NCBI RefSeq assembly: GCF_030010415.1
Contig: NZ_JASCSA010000001.1
Direction: 5' to 3' (one strand)
DNA from: Cobetia amphilecti
GTDB lineage: Bacteria > Pseudomonadota > Gammaproteobacteria > Pseudomonadales > Halomonadaceae
Length of the DNA stretch: 64,000 nt
In this document: in pieces, positions 19,628 through 28,306 of the stretch
How positions within the stretch are numbered: the stretch's first letter is position 1
Layout: each line of letters begins with the position of its first letter
Notes under the pieces: model-generated
Databases searched by the model: none
What the model saw: only the letters and a program-made list of their open reading frames with translations
What the model was told of the DNA's origin: nothing
Translations under genes and position numbers: made by a program

Positions 19628-20755
19628 ATGCCCACTGACACCTCGACCTCCTCACTGCCCGACTCCATGCTGGCGATCGTGACCACCGGCCATGGGGGTT
19701 ATGAATGCCTCGAGACGCAGCAGCGCCCGGTGCCGACACCCGGTGAAGGCGAGGTGCTGATCAAGGTGCTGGCGGCTGGCATGAACAACACCGAGATCAA
19801 TACGCGCCTGGGCTGGTATTCCTCCACGATCACTACCGCGACCCAACAGGCCAGCAGCGCGCATGACAACGCGGATGCAGACGCGGCGACCGACAAGCCG
19901 GCGCCGCCGGAAGGTGGCTGGAAGGGAGAGACACCCTTTCCCCTGATACAGGGCACGGATTGCTGTGGCGAGGTGGTGGCATTGGGCCCGAATGCGGATG
20001 CCAGCCTGCTGGGCAAGCGCGTGCTGGTACGCTCCTGCATGCGCAGCGAGGGCTGGGACTCACTGGAAAATGAATGGATGGGCTCGGATTTCGACGGCGC
20101 CTTCGCGCAGTTCGTCAGCGTGCGCGCCAGTGAAGTGTTCGCGGTGGACTGTGACTGGAGCGATGTCGAGCTTGGCTCCCTGCCCTGCGCCTATGGCACG
20201 GCGGAAAACATGCTCGAACAGGCAGAGCTCAAGGCGGGCGAGCGTGTGCTGATTCTGGGCGCCTCGGGCGGGGTCGGTTCCGCTGCATTGCAGCTGGCCA
20301 AGCGCCGCGGCGCGACGGTGTATGCCGTGGCGGGCGTTGCCAAGCATGAGGCTCTTGCAGACCTTGGCGCCGACAGGCTTCTGGACCGCAAGGCCGACCT
20401 GCTCGAGCTGCTGGGCCACGAAAGCGTCGATCTGGTGGTCGACAATGTCGCGGGTGACAACTTCCCGGTCATGATGAAACTGCTTGCGCGTGGCGGCCGT
20501 CTGGTGACCACCGGCGCCATCGCCGGCCCGATGGTGACGCTGGACCTGCGCGACCTGTACCTCAAGAACCTGCGCCTGCTTGGCACCACTGCCTGGTGTG
20601 AAGCCACCTTCCCCAATCTGATCCGCTATGTGGAGCAAGGCGAGATTCGCCCGCTGATCGCGGCCAGCTTCCCGCTGACCGAGATCGTCACTGCGCAACA
20701 GCAGTTTCTGAGCAAGGGCCACGTGGGCAAGTTCGTGCTCGAGCCCTGGGCCTGA
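19628..20755 (+). CDS. Medium-chain dehydrogenase/reductase, quinone-oxidoreductase-like
   Basis: 375-residue cytoplasmic NAD(P)H-dependent oxidoreductase of the MDR superfamily. The GroES-like N-terminal domain (GEGEVLIKVLAAGMNNTEINTR) is followed by the Rossmann domain with GASGGVGSAALQLAKRRGA. TDCCGEVVALG is in the usual position but the full structural zinc cysteine cluster of classical alcohol dehydrogenases is not present, so a zinc-free reductase is more likely. A low-complexity insert (SSAHDNADADAATDKP) interrupts the N-terminal domain. Substrate unknown. Monocistronic, with a terminator after it. Confidence 0.88.
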   Translation: MPTDTSTSSLPDSMLAIVTTGHGGYECLETQQRPVPTPGEGEVLIKVLAAGMNNTEINTRLGWYSSTITTATQQASSAHDNADADAATDKPAPPEGGWKGETPFPLIQGTDCCGEVVALGPNADASLLGKRVLVRSCMRSEGWDSLENEWMGSDFDGAFAQFVSVRASEVFAVDCDWSDVELGSLPCAYGTAENMLEQAELKAGERVLILGASGGVGSAALQLAKRRGATVYAVAGVAKHEALADLGADRLLDRKADLLELLGHESVDLVVDNVAGDNFPVMMKLLARGGRLVTTGAIAGPMVTLDLRDLYLKNLRLLGTTAWCEATFPNLIRYVEQGEIRPLIAASFPLTEIVTAQQQFLSKGHVGKFVLEPWA

Positions 20756-20758
20756 AGA

Positions 20759-20801
20759 CAGCCTGGCGGTCATGATGTAAAGCCCGGCGGCCTAGATTTC
20801 A
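20759..20801 (+). repeat. Two imperfect ~21-base units after the oxidoreductase stop
   Basis: AGCCTGGCGGTC and AGCCCGGCGGCC begin two adjacent units a few bases after the stop; the remaining parts are more diverged. Confidence 0.4.
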
Positions 20802-20821
20802 AACCTGAGCCCCACGACAAA

Positions 20822-20853
20822 AAGCCCTCATCCGGAACCGGACGAGGGCTTTT
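20822..20853. terminator. Bidirectional terminator between convergent genes
   Basis: AAGCCCTCATCCG pairs with CGGACGAGGGCTT (one mismatch) across GAAC, with A-rich and T-rich flanks on either side. Confidence 0.88.
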
Positions 20854-20946
20854 GCATACCGAGTACGCAAGGGTCAGCCTGAAGGTGCGTCAGTCTGAGA
20901 GAACATCAACTTCAGAGCGCGTCAGCCTGACCCACCGAGATACCCG

Positions 20947-22233
20947 TCAGGGGCTGGCACGGCGGCCGATGCCGCGATAGACCAGTCCCTGGCTTGCCAC
21001 GTAACGCGGGTCGAAGATGTTGCGGCCATCGAGCACCAGGCCCGCGCCCAGCTCACGCTTCAGGCGCTGCCAGTCCGGGTTCCAGTAGCACTTCCACTCG
21101 GTGACCAGCATCAGGGCATCAGCGCCCTCCAGGGCGTCATACATGTTGCCATCGACCAGCTCCAGCAACGGGTGCGCACCACGGGCCTCACCCAGCGCCG
21201 ACAAGGCCGCGGGGTCATGCACGCGCACGCGCACGCCCTGGGCCCACAGCGCCTCAAGCAGGGTCAAGACCGGCGCATGGTCGATACGCGCGGTACCCGG
21301 CTTGAAGGCCGCGCCCCAGATCGCCACGGTACGACCGCGCAATTCACCATCGAAGTGCTGCCACAGCTTGCGGAACAGCGTCTCCTTCTTGGCCTCGTTG
21401 ATGTCGAGCACATGCTCGAGCAGCATCGATTCCCGCCCTGTCTGGTGCTGGACATCGGCCAGACGCATCAGGTCACGCGAAAAGTTCGGGCCGCCGAACC
21501 CACAGCCCGGATAGAGATAGCCGAAGCCGATACGCGGGTCGGCGCCCATGCCCTGACGCACATATTCCACATCGACGCCGAGGGAGTCGGACAGACCCGC
21601 CACTTCGTTCATGTAGCTGATACGCGTCGCGAGCATGCCGTTGATGGCCAGCTTGGTCAGTTCGGCGGCGCGGCGCGGCATGATCTGGAAGACATCTTCA
21701 CGCCGGTTGAAGGCACGCAGCAGCTCCTGCACCCGCAGGGTGGCAGGTTCCGCTTCGCTGCCCAGCAACCAACGGGCCGGACGCTCGAAGGTGGCCAATG
21801 AACGCCCCTCCTCCAGCATGTCCGGCAAGGCGACGGCGTACTGGTCGTCACGCGGCAGCAACGCCTCGAAACGCTCGGTCGTACCCACCGGGAAGGTCGA
21901 GTTGTTGACCAGCACCAGCGGCTCATCCAGGGTCGCCACCAGCTGCTCGACTCGGCTCAGCGCGCTTTCGCGCTGGTCCGGCGAGACGGCGATCCAGTGG
22001 ATATCGATGCGCCGCAGTGACTCGAGGTCCTCGATGAGAGTGAGATCGCCCCGCTCCCGATGGCGATCAAGACGTTCGCGCAGGCCTGGCTCACTGTTCA
22101 ACCAGTCGACGCGTTCCAGGGCAGCCCAGTCCATGTCCTCATGTGGCCACCACCAGACACGGTGACCCACGCTCGCCAGAGCGGCGCTGGCCGTTGCCGC
22201 CGCCAGTTCGCTTCCGTGCACCAGCACCTGCAT
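20947..22233 (-). CDS. Degenerate UDP-glucose/GDP-mannose dehydrogenase family protein
   Basis: 428 residues with the full three-domain layout of nucleotide-sugar dehydrogenases: NSTFPVGTTE, ELTKLAINGMLATRISYMNE (Lys194 and Asn198 kept) and WGAAFKPGT. Key positions are changed. The catalytic segment FGGSCFPKD reads FGGPNFSRD, with Asn250 in place of the nucleophilic Cys; the NAD-binding GxGxxG is replaced by HGSELAAATAS; the catalytic-loop PE is PD. Ordinary oxidation to UDP-glucuronate is therefore unlikely. Its ribosome site AGGAG lies inside the 3' end of galU, 3 bases of gap, so the two are translationally linked. It may bind a nucleotide sugar or act as a partner of GalU, or be drifting. 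Confidence 0.85.
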   Translation of the reverse strand: MQVLVHGSELAAATASAALASVGHRVWWWPHEDMDWAALERVDWLNSEPGLRERLDRHRERGDLTLIEDLESLRRIDIHWIAVSPDQRESALSRVEQLVATLDEPLVLVNNSTFPVGTTERFEALLPRDDQYAVALPDMLEEGRSLATFERPARWLLGSEAEPATLRVQELLRAFNRREDVFQIMPRRAAELTKLAINGMLATRISYMNEVAGLSDSLGVDVEYVRQGMGADPRIGFGYLYPGCGFGGPNFSRDLMRLADVQHQTGRESMLLEHVLDINEAKKETLFRKLWQHFDGELRGRTVAIWGAAFKPGTARIDHAPVLTLLEALWAQGVRVRVHDPAALSALGEARGAHPLLELVDGNMYDALEGADALMLVTEWKCYWNPDWQRLKRELGAGLVLDGRNIFDPRYVASQGLVYRGIGRRASP

Positions 22234-22236
22234 GGC

Positions 22237-23121
22237 TTATTTCTCCTGGTAGCGAGTCAGCAGCTCGCGGAAGCCTTCACCGAAGGTCGGGTGACGCTTG
22301 GCGAAGGAAAGAGTCGCTTCAAGATAGCCCAGCTGGTGACCGCAATCGTAGGTATCACCGGCCATGCGGTAGGCCGCGACGGCCTTGTCGTCACGCAGGG
22401 TGTCGATGGCATCGGTCAGCTGGATCTCACCACCCGCGCCCGGCGGAGTGTTCTCCAGAAGCTCGAAGATACGACCCGGCAACAGATAACGGCCGATGAC
22501 CGCCAAGGTCGACGGCTCGGTGCCCGGGGCCGGTTTTTCGACCATGCCATTGATCAGGGCGGACTTGCCGGCTTCCGGCGTGTCACCGTCAATCGCGACG
22601 ATACCGTACTTGTAGGCCATGTCCTGCGGGACATTCTCGACCATGATCTGAGCGGCGTTGGTGGCTTCGTAGGCCTCCATCATGCGCGCCAGGTCATTCT
22701 TCTCGAGACCTTCGCCATCGACCAGCACGTCCGGCAGCATGACGATGAACGGCTCATCACCGACGATCGGCTTGGCACACAGCACGGCGTGGCCCAGGCC
22801 CAGCGGCTCCGGCTGGCGCACGCTGATGATCTTGACGTCATCCGGAATGATGTTACGCAGCTGTTCGAGCAGCTCGAGCTTGCCCTTGGCTTCCAGGGTG
22901 GTTTCCAGCTCGAAGTGCTTGTCGAAGTGGTTCTCGATGGCATTCTTGCTGGAATGGGTGACCAGCACGATTTCCTTGATACCGGCTGCGACCGCTTCTT
23001 CCACCACATATTGGATCACCGGCTTGTCGACGATGGTGATCATTTCCTTGGGGATGGCCTTGGAGGCCGGGAGGCAACGTGTGCCGAGACCGGCAACAGG
23101 CAGAACAGCCTTGCGTATCAT
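22237..23121 (-). CDS. galU: UTP--glucose-1-phosphate uridylyltransferase
   Basis: Cytoplasmic enzyme making UDP-glucose from UTP and glucose-1-phosphate; 294 residues. The nucleotide-binding N-terminus reads AVLPVAGLGTRCLPASKAIPK, followed by KEMITIVDKPVIQYVVEEA; MVEKP and GAGGEIQLTDAI are the later conserved blocks. It supplies precursors for lipopolysaccharide and exopolysaccharide. First gene of a two-gene operon with the degenerate dehydrogenase homologue. Confidence 0.97.
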   Translation of the reverse strand: MIRKAVLPVAGLGTRCLPASKAIPKEMITIVDKPVIQYVVEEAVAAGIKEIVLVTHSSKNAIENHFDKHFELETTLEAKGKLELLEQLRNIIPDDVKIISVRQPEPLGLGHAVLCAKPIVGDEPFIVMLPDVLVDGEGLEKNDLARMMEAYEATNAAQIMVENVPQDMAYKYGIVAIDGDTPEAGKSALINGMVEKPAPGTEPSTLAVIGRYLLPGRIFELLENTPPGAGGEIQLTDAIDTLRDDKAVAAYRMAGDTYDCGHQLGYLEATLSFAKRHPTFGEGFRELLTRYQEK

Positions 23122-23306
23122 GTAGCGTCTTCCTTGTGTCTATGTCGTGGTGAAGCCCGTCGAAGGACCTTCACCGGGTTACTGTCGTCGAAGCCAATCA
23201 ACGACCATCCTTCATCATAGGCAGAGATTATGCCAGTTTGATCAAGGAGTGCGAAATTCCTGCACTATCCGAGGCTTGGTAAGCGCTACCACCCTGTGAA
23301 ACGCCA

Positions 23307-24497
23307 TCAGCGGCGCATGGCGCGCCCGAGCAGCGCACCGACACTGTCGCTATCGGGCGACTCTACCACGCCATGTTCCGTGACGATGGCATCAATATAC
23401 TCATGCGGTGTGACATCAAAGACCGGATTGAAGACATCGATGTCCTGCGGCGCGATCTGACGACCGCCCGCCTCGCGCAGCTCGGCGGCGTCGCGCGTCT
23501 CGATGGGGATGTCCGCGCCACTGGCCAGGGTGCCATCGAACGTGGCCAGCGGGGCCACCACCATGACCTTGATGCCGTGGGCGCGCGCCTGAACGGCCAG
23601 CGAGAAGGTACCGATCTTGTTGGCCGTGTCGCCGTTGGCGGCAATGCGGTCCGCGCCGACGATCAACCAGCGCACCCCTTCCGGCGTTCGGGCACCCTGC
23701 TGCATGATCAGCGAAGCTGCGCCTTCCACGGCCAGACGCGCGGGAATCTTCTCCTGCACCAGCTCCCACGCCGTCAGGCGAGAGCCTTGCCACCAGGGAC
23801 GCGTCTCGTTGACATGCACACGGCCGAGAATGCCCTGGGCGTAGGCGGTACGGATCACGCCCAACGCCGTGCCATGGCCGCCGGTGGCCAGCGCGCCGGT
23901 ATTGCAGTGGGTCATGGCCTCGCACCGCGTCTCGCCCTGCGCGAGAGAGGCCGCAATCACCTGAGCGCCAAACTCGGCCATGCGCAGATTGTCGTCCAGA
24001 TCCTGCTCATGAATACGCACGGCCTCCTTCAGCAACGCCTCATACGGGGGCTGCGACCGGGTGGCGTGTGCGGCAATCACCTTGCGCATGCGATCCAACG
24101 CCCAGAACAGGTTGACCGCTGTCGGGCGCGAGGCAGCCAGCACATCACAGGCGCTGGCCAGTCGTGACTGCCAGTCGCCGCCCTCGCGGTTGATGACGAA
24201 AGCCTCCAGCGCCACGCCATAGGCGGCGGCGATCCCGATGGCCGGTGCACCGCGGACCACCATGTCGGTAATGGCAGTCGCGACCCCGCGTGCATCCTCG
24301 AGCAGCACCTCGCGAGTCTCACCCGGCAGCAGGCGCTGGTCGAGCAGTGCAAGCTTCACCGCCGGCTGAGTGACATCAGAAGTGACATCAGGAGTGACGT
24401 CAGTGCTGGCATCGGGCGGGGTGCCTGCCGTGTCTTCTTCCCGCGACGCACACTCTTGCTGGCTTACCCAGCGAATCGGAACCAGGCTCATGACCAC
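23307..24497 (-). CDS. mtnA: Methylthioribose-1-phosphate isomerase
   Basis: Aldose-ketose isomerase of the methionine salvage pathway; 396 residues, longer than usual (about 350-370). VVRGAPAIGIAAAYG, the catalytic Cys in THCNTGALATGGHGTALG-type sequence (here preceded by EAMTHCN) and Asp in VGADRIAANGDTANKIGT are intact. An extra stretch of about 30 residues near the N-terminus (REEDTAGTPPDASTDVTPD and onward) splits the first strand from LALLDQRLLPGE; it is coded by three 12-base repeats. No other salvage genes are in the window. It is divergent from ubiG. Confidence 0.93.
   Translation of the reverse strand: MVMSLVPIRWVSQQECASREEDTAGTPPDASTDVTPDVTSDVTQPAVKLALLDQRLLPGETREVLLEDARGVATAITDMVVRGAPAIGIAAAYGVALEAFVINREGGDWQSRLASACDVLAASRPTAVNLFWALDRMRKVIAAHATRSQPPYEALLKEAVRIHEQDLDDNLRMAEFGAQVIAASLAQGETRCEAMTHCNTGALATGGHGTALGVIRTAYAQGILGRVHVNETRPWWQGSRLTAWELVQEKIPARLAVEGAASLIMQQGARTPEGVRWLIVGADRIAANGDTANKIGTFSLAVQARAHGIKVMVVAPLATFDGTLASGADIPIETRDAAELREAGGRQIAPQDIDVFNPVFDVTPHEYIDAIVTEHGVVESPDSDSVGALLGRAMRR
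24368..24403 (-). repeat. Three 12-base tandem units inside mtnA
   Basis: GAGTGACATCAG, AAGTGACATCAG and GAGTGACGTCAG are adjacent, coding for tetrapeptides of the form Val-Thr-x-Asp/Pro in the N-terminal insert. Confidence 0.9.
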
Positions 24498-24716
24498 TCC
24501 CCGTTGCTACATGACAATAATGACGACTGGTCATCGCGCATGGCGCGACGCCCCGCCCCATCGTAACGCAAGTGCCCGTCATGATGAGTTTTTTGCGCTG
24601 GACGCTGACCCGCGACGGCAGTCGGATTAGAATGGTGGAATCGTGCCCGAGGGTAAGGTGCCTGTACAGGCCTGCCACTTCCCGAACAGCACTTCCGTAA
24701 CGGTAAGGATGCAAAG

Positions 24717-25478
24717 ATGAGCGATAACGACACCCAGCAAGATGCCCAGCCCCAGGACCATCTGGGCAATGTCGATGCCAGCGAGATCGCCAAGTTCTCG
24801 GCATTGGCCAGTCGCTGGTGGGACCGTGACAGTGAATTCAAGCCGCTGCATGACATCAATCCGTTGCGGGTCGACTATATCGACACCCACGCTGGCCTGG
24901 CAGGCAAGCGAGTGATCGACGTCGGCTGCGGTGGCGGCATTCTCTCCGAAGCCATGGCGCATCGTGGCGCCCAGGTGACGGGCATCGACATGGGTGAGGC
25001 GCCGCTGTCCGTTGCCCGCCTGCATCAGCTGGAGTCCGGTGTCGAGGTGGACTACCGCCAGACCACCGCCGAAGCCGCCGCAGAAGAGATGGCCGGCCAG
25101 TTCGACGTCGTCACCTGTCTGGAAATGCTCGAGCACGTGCCGGACCCATCCTCGGTGATCGCGGCCTGCGCACGGCTGGTCAAGCCCGGCGGCATGGTGT
25201 TCTTCTCGACCATCAACCGCAATCCCAAGGCGTATGCCTTCGCGATTCTCGGCGCGGAATATGTGCTGCAGATGCTGCCGCGTGGCACCCACGAGTATCG
25301 CAAGTTCATCCGTCCGGCCGAGCTGGGTCGCTGGACACGCGATGCGGGACTCAAGATGGAAGGCTCCACCGGCATGACCTACAACCCGCTGACGCGCAAA
25401 TATCGTCTGAATTCCTCCGACCTGTCCGTCAACTACCTGATGCACACGCGTCGCCCGACCGAGGAAGAGCTTGCGTGA
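24717..25478 (+). CDS. ubiG: Ubiquinone biosynthesis O-methyltransferase
   Basis: SAM-dependent methyltransferase carrying out both O-methylations in ubiquinone synthesis; 253 residues. N-terminal SEIAKFSALASRWWDRDSEF is typical of UbiG, the SAM loop is VIDVGCGGGILSE, and MLEHVPDP is the post-motif. AAGGA precedes the ATG. Its stop overlaps the GTG start of the next gene (GTGA), so mupP is translationally coupled, the same order as in Pseudomonas. Confidence 0.97.
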   Translation: MSDNDTQQDAQPQDHLGNVDASEIAKFSALASRWWDRDSEFKPLHDINPLRVDYIDTHAGLAGKRVIDVGCGGGILSEAMAHRGAQVTGIDMGEAPLSVARLHQLESGVEVDYRQTTAEAAAEEMAGQFDVVTCLEMLEHVPDPSSVIAACARLVKPGGMVFFSTINRNPKAYAFAILGAEYVLQMLPRGTHEYRKFIRPAELGRWTRDAGLKMEGSTGMTYNPLTRKYRLNSSDLSVNYLMHTRRPTEEELA

Positions 25479-26161
25479 GCCTGCCGGCAGCGCTACCTCG
25501 CCCCGCCGCCTTGATCTTCGATCTCGATGGCACCCTGGTGGACACCGCGCCAGACCTGGCGCGCGCCACCAATGAGCTGCGTCAGCATCACACCCTGCCG
25601 GCGCTGGACTACGACGTGATTCGCGCCGAAGTCTCGCATGGTGGCAGCGCTCTGGTGACCCTGGCCCTGGGCCATGAGCTCGATCACCCCGAGCATGCCA
25701 GCGAGCGCACTCGCCTGCTGGAATTCTATGCCCGCGATGTCGCGGCTCACAGTGTGCTGTTCCCGGGCTATGACGCCCTGATCGAGATCTGTCAGCGCGC
25801 AGGCCTGCCGTGGGGCATCGTGACCAACAAGCCCCGTCAGTTCGCCGAGCCGCTGATCACCGCGCTCAAGCTCACGCCCGGCTGCCTGCTGTGTGCCGAT
25901 GACCTGCCGGTCAAGAAGCCGCATCCAGAGCCTCTGTGGGAGGCGGCACGCTGCCTCGGCGTCGACGCCTCCGAATGCTGGTATCTGGGGGATCACGACC
26001 GTGACATGCAGGCGGCACGCGCGGCGGGCATGCTGGCGGTCGCAGTGCGCTACGGCTATGTCCGTGAGGGCGACGATGTGGACGCCTGGCCTGCCGATGT
26101 GTGGTTTGACACCTCGGAAGAAGTCATCAATGCCGCGCTGCGGGCAGCGGACCTGCGCTGA
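25475..26161 (+). CDS. mupP: HAD phosphatase, N-acetylmuramic acid 6-phosphate phosphatase MupP
   Basis: 228-residue HAD-family phosphatase. Motif I is FDLDGTLVDT (nucleophile and acid Asp), motif II Thr in GIVTNKPR, motif III Lys in VKKPHPEP and motif IV in YLGDHDRDMQAARAAGM. It resembles phosphoglycolate phosphatase, but position directly behind ubiG and next to yciK is that of Pseudomonas MupP, which acts in peptidoglycan recycling to UDP-MurNAc. Phosphoglycolate phosphatase is the alternative. Starts with GTG overlapping ubiG. Confidence 0.85.
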   Translation: MSLPAALPRPAALIFDLDGTLVDTAPDLARATNELRQHHTLPALDYDVIRAEVSHGGSALVTLALGHELDHPEHASERTRLLEFYARDVAAHSVLFPGYDALIEICQRAGLPWGIVTNKPRQFAEPLITALKLTPGCLLCADDLPVKKPHPEPLWEAARCLGVDASECWYLGDHDRDMQAARAAGMLAVAVRYGYVREGDDVDAWPADVWFDTSEEVINAALRAADLR

Positions 26162-26245
26162 CCGAGCGACACGCACGTAGCTCGCACGAACCAGCCCCCA
26201 CGAGCGGGTGATCCGTAGATGAACATCAGAAGATAGACACAAGCC

Positions 26246-26273
26246 GCTAGAAACAGACAGCTAGAAACAAGAA
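26246..26273 (+). repeat. Two 14-base tandem units before the palindromic terminator
   Basis: GCTAGAAACAGACA is followed by GCTAGAAACAAGAA, the second running into the terminator stem. Confidence 0.6.
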
Positions 26274-26305
26274 CGCCGACGGCCATGGCCGTCGGCGTTC
26301 TTGTT
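26266..26305. terminator. Perfect 40-base palindromic bidirectional terminator
   Basis: AACAAGAACGCCGACGGCCA is followed at once by its exact reverse complement. It separates convergent mupP and yciK and gives the same hairpin on both strands, with A/T-rich ends. Confidence 0.92.
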
Positions 26306-26377
26306 GCAGGGTATGACGAATGACCCGCCTGGCGGCGTCACTCGTCATCCAGTGAGGAGATGACAGCTGACAATGGC

Positions 26378-27142
26378 TCAGACTTTCGGCGGCTGGGCGT
26401 CGAACATCTCGCCGGTATGACCACGACTGTCCGGCCCCATCAACCACAGATAGGTCGGCATGATGTCGGCGGGCGTACGCAGGGTATCGGGGTCTTCGGC
26501 CGGGAACGCCGACTTGCGCATCGGGGTCCGCGTCCCACCGGGATTGAGCGTATTGACCCGCACCTGGCTGGTATTCTCCAGTTCCTGAGCCAGCATCTGC
26601 GAGAAGCCTTCCGTAGCGAACTTGGAGACACTATAGGCGCCCCAGAAGGCACGCCCCTTGCGCCCGACACTGGAGCTTGTCAGCACGACGGAGGCGTCCT
26701 TCGAGGCCTTGAGCAACGGCAGCAATGCCTGGACCATCCAGATGGGGCCATTGATATTGACCTGCATGACCTGCTCCCACAGCGCCGGATCATACTGCTC
26801 GAATGGAGTGATCTTGCCCAGCAGGCTCGCGTTGTGCAGCAGGCCATCCAGACGACCGAACTCGCTGTGCAGGGTATCAGCCATCTGCTGATAATCCTTG
26901 AGGGATGCCCCTTCGAAGTTGAGCGGATAGATGGCCGGTTGTGGTGCCCCCAAGGCCTCGATCTCGTCGTAGACTTCTTCCAGCTTGGCAATGGTTCTGC
27001 CCAGCAATATCACCGTCGCCCCATGACGCGCATATTCGACTGCCGCTTCACGTCCAATGCCGGACCCCGCCCCGGTCACCAGAATGATCCGCCCTTTCAG
27101 CATGTCGTCCGGGGCCTGATAGTCGATCTTGCACTCTGCCAT
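26378..27142 (-). CDS. yciK: YciK family short-chain dehydrogenase/reductase
   Basis: 254-residue cytoplasmic SDR oxidoreductase. The nucleotide site is VTGAGSGIGREAAVEYARHG, the catalytic Ser lies in LTSSSVGRKG and the catalytic pair in YSVSK. Physiological substrate unknown. In Pseudomonas it follows ubiG and mupP in the same direction; here it faces them on the opposite strand, with a palindromic terminator between. Confidence 0.92.
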   Translation of the reverse strand: MAECKIDYQAPDDMLKGRIILVTGAGSGIGREAAVEYARHGATVILLGRTIAKLEEVYDEIEALGAPQPAIYPLNFEGASLKDYQQMADTLHSEFGRLDGLLHNASLLGKITPFEQYDPALWEQVMQVNINGPIWMVQALLPLLKASKDASVVLTSSSVGRKGRAFWGAYSVSKFATEGFSQMLAQELENTSQVRVNTLNPGGTRTPMRKSAFPAEDPDTLRTPADIMPTYLWLMGPDSRGHTGEMFDAQPPKV

Positions 27143-27312
27143 GGTGATATCCCTGTCTGAGATCTGTCGTCAACCGCCGATGAGAGCCACTGTCTCTTCA
27201 CCGGCATTATTACTTGCTCGGCCACATGAATCGAATGAAGCGCACCCGGGTCGGCTGCCGATGGCACCCGGGTTGTCTGACGATGGCATGAGGCGCCGAG
27301 CGCCACATAACA

Positions 27313-27351
27313 CAAAGCCCGCACCTGGTAGAATACCAAGCGCGGGCTTTG
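27313..27351 (-). terminator. Terminator of the tol-pal operon (after cpoB)
   Basis: CAAAGCCCGC pairs with GCGGGCTTTG across a 19-base loop, just after the cpoB stop on the minus strand. Confidence 0.82.
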
Positions 27352-27382
27352 GGGAATACAGGTGGCCAATGGCCACGGGCAC

Positions 27383-28168
27383 TCAGGCGCCGGAGGACAG
27401 GAAGTCCTTGGCCATGGTGCCAGCCTTGCTGTCCGGATACTGCTGGACCAGCTTCTCGAGCAAGGAGCGACTTTCCTGCGCCTTGCCTTGACGCGCCTTG
27501 ACCAGACCCAGCTTGTACATCGCATCCGGCACCTTGCTGGATTGCGAGAATTCGCTGATCACGGTGTCGAAGGCCTGGGCAGAAGCATCCAGCTGGTTCT
27601 TGGCCGAATACAGCTCGCCCAGCCAGTAATGGGCATTGGCGGCGAGATTGGAATCCCCATGGTCCACCACGAAGGCTTCAAAGGCGACAATGGCACCGTC
27701 GAAGTCGCGAGACTGCACCTTGGCGAAGGCATTCTCGTAATCCTTCTGGGCAGCTGCACCGCTGTCGGCATTGCTGGCGCCATTGGTGCTGGCTGCACCA
27801 CCGGCACTTGCGCCGCCAGTGACTGCCGCTGCTGCCTGTGAATCGACAACCTGACCGTTCTCCCCGGCGGAAGCGCCGCCAGAAACCCGCTGTTCCAGAT
27901 CTAGGTAGCGTTGCTGCGACATCTCGGTCAGACGCTTGAACTGGTATTCCAGCTCATCGATGCGGCCGCGAAGTCGGGCAATTTCCTGTGCCTGTTCGTC
28001 GAGTTGATTGAGAAGGGTCAGGGTGCCGCCGCCACTCAAACGAGTATTGGCCTGCTGATAGAGCGAGTTTGATTGCCCAGTGAGGTCCTCGACCGTCGGT
28101 GCGGCCAAAACGGACAACGGGAGCAACAAGGCTCCCGCACCGAACAACCCTTTCAGGCTGTGTTTCAT
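27383..28168 (-). CDS. cpoB: Tol-Pal system / cell-division coordinator CpoB
   Basis: Periplasmic protein of 261 residues linking peptidoglycan synthesis (PBP1B) and Tol function at the septum. A signal peptide (GLFGAGALLLPLSVLAAP) is followed by an N-terminal trimerising coiled coil (EIARLRGRIDELEYQFKRL), a Gly/Ala/Ser-rich linker and three C-terminal TPR repeats (from KDYENAFAKVQSRDFDGAI on). Last gene of the tol-pal cluster. Confidence 0.95.
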   Translation of the reverse strand: MKHSLKGLFGAGALLLPLSVLAAPTVEDLTGQSNSLYQQANTRLSGGGTLTLLNQLDEQAQEIARLRGRIDELEYQFKRLTEMSQQRYLDLEQRVSGGASAGENGQVVDSQAAAAVTGGASAGGAASTNGASNADSGAAAQKDYENAFAKVQSRDFDGAIVAFEAFVVDHGDSNLAANAHYWLGELYSAKNQLDASAQAFDTVISEFSQSSKVPDAMYKLGLVKARQGKAQESRSLLEKLVQQYPDSKAGTMAKDFLSSGA

Positions 28169-28306
28169 GCTGTCGGCTCCGCCGAATCATCATGGTATCG
28201 CGCAAGCAAGCCCGGGGTTCAAGGACACGCCTCTTGCCCGGGCCAGCTCAACACAAGTTTCTAGCGTCTCCGCGCCTCCTCAGAGAATCGCGAAGATGAA
28301 CCGTAC

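Noticed and set aside
22237..23121. Possibility that galU and the following gene form a normal UDP-glucuronate pathway
   Set aside because: The dehydrogenase homologue lacks the nucleophilic Cys and NAD glycines, so the standard reaction is not supported.
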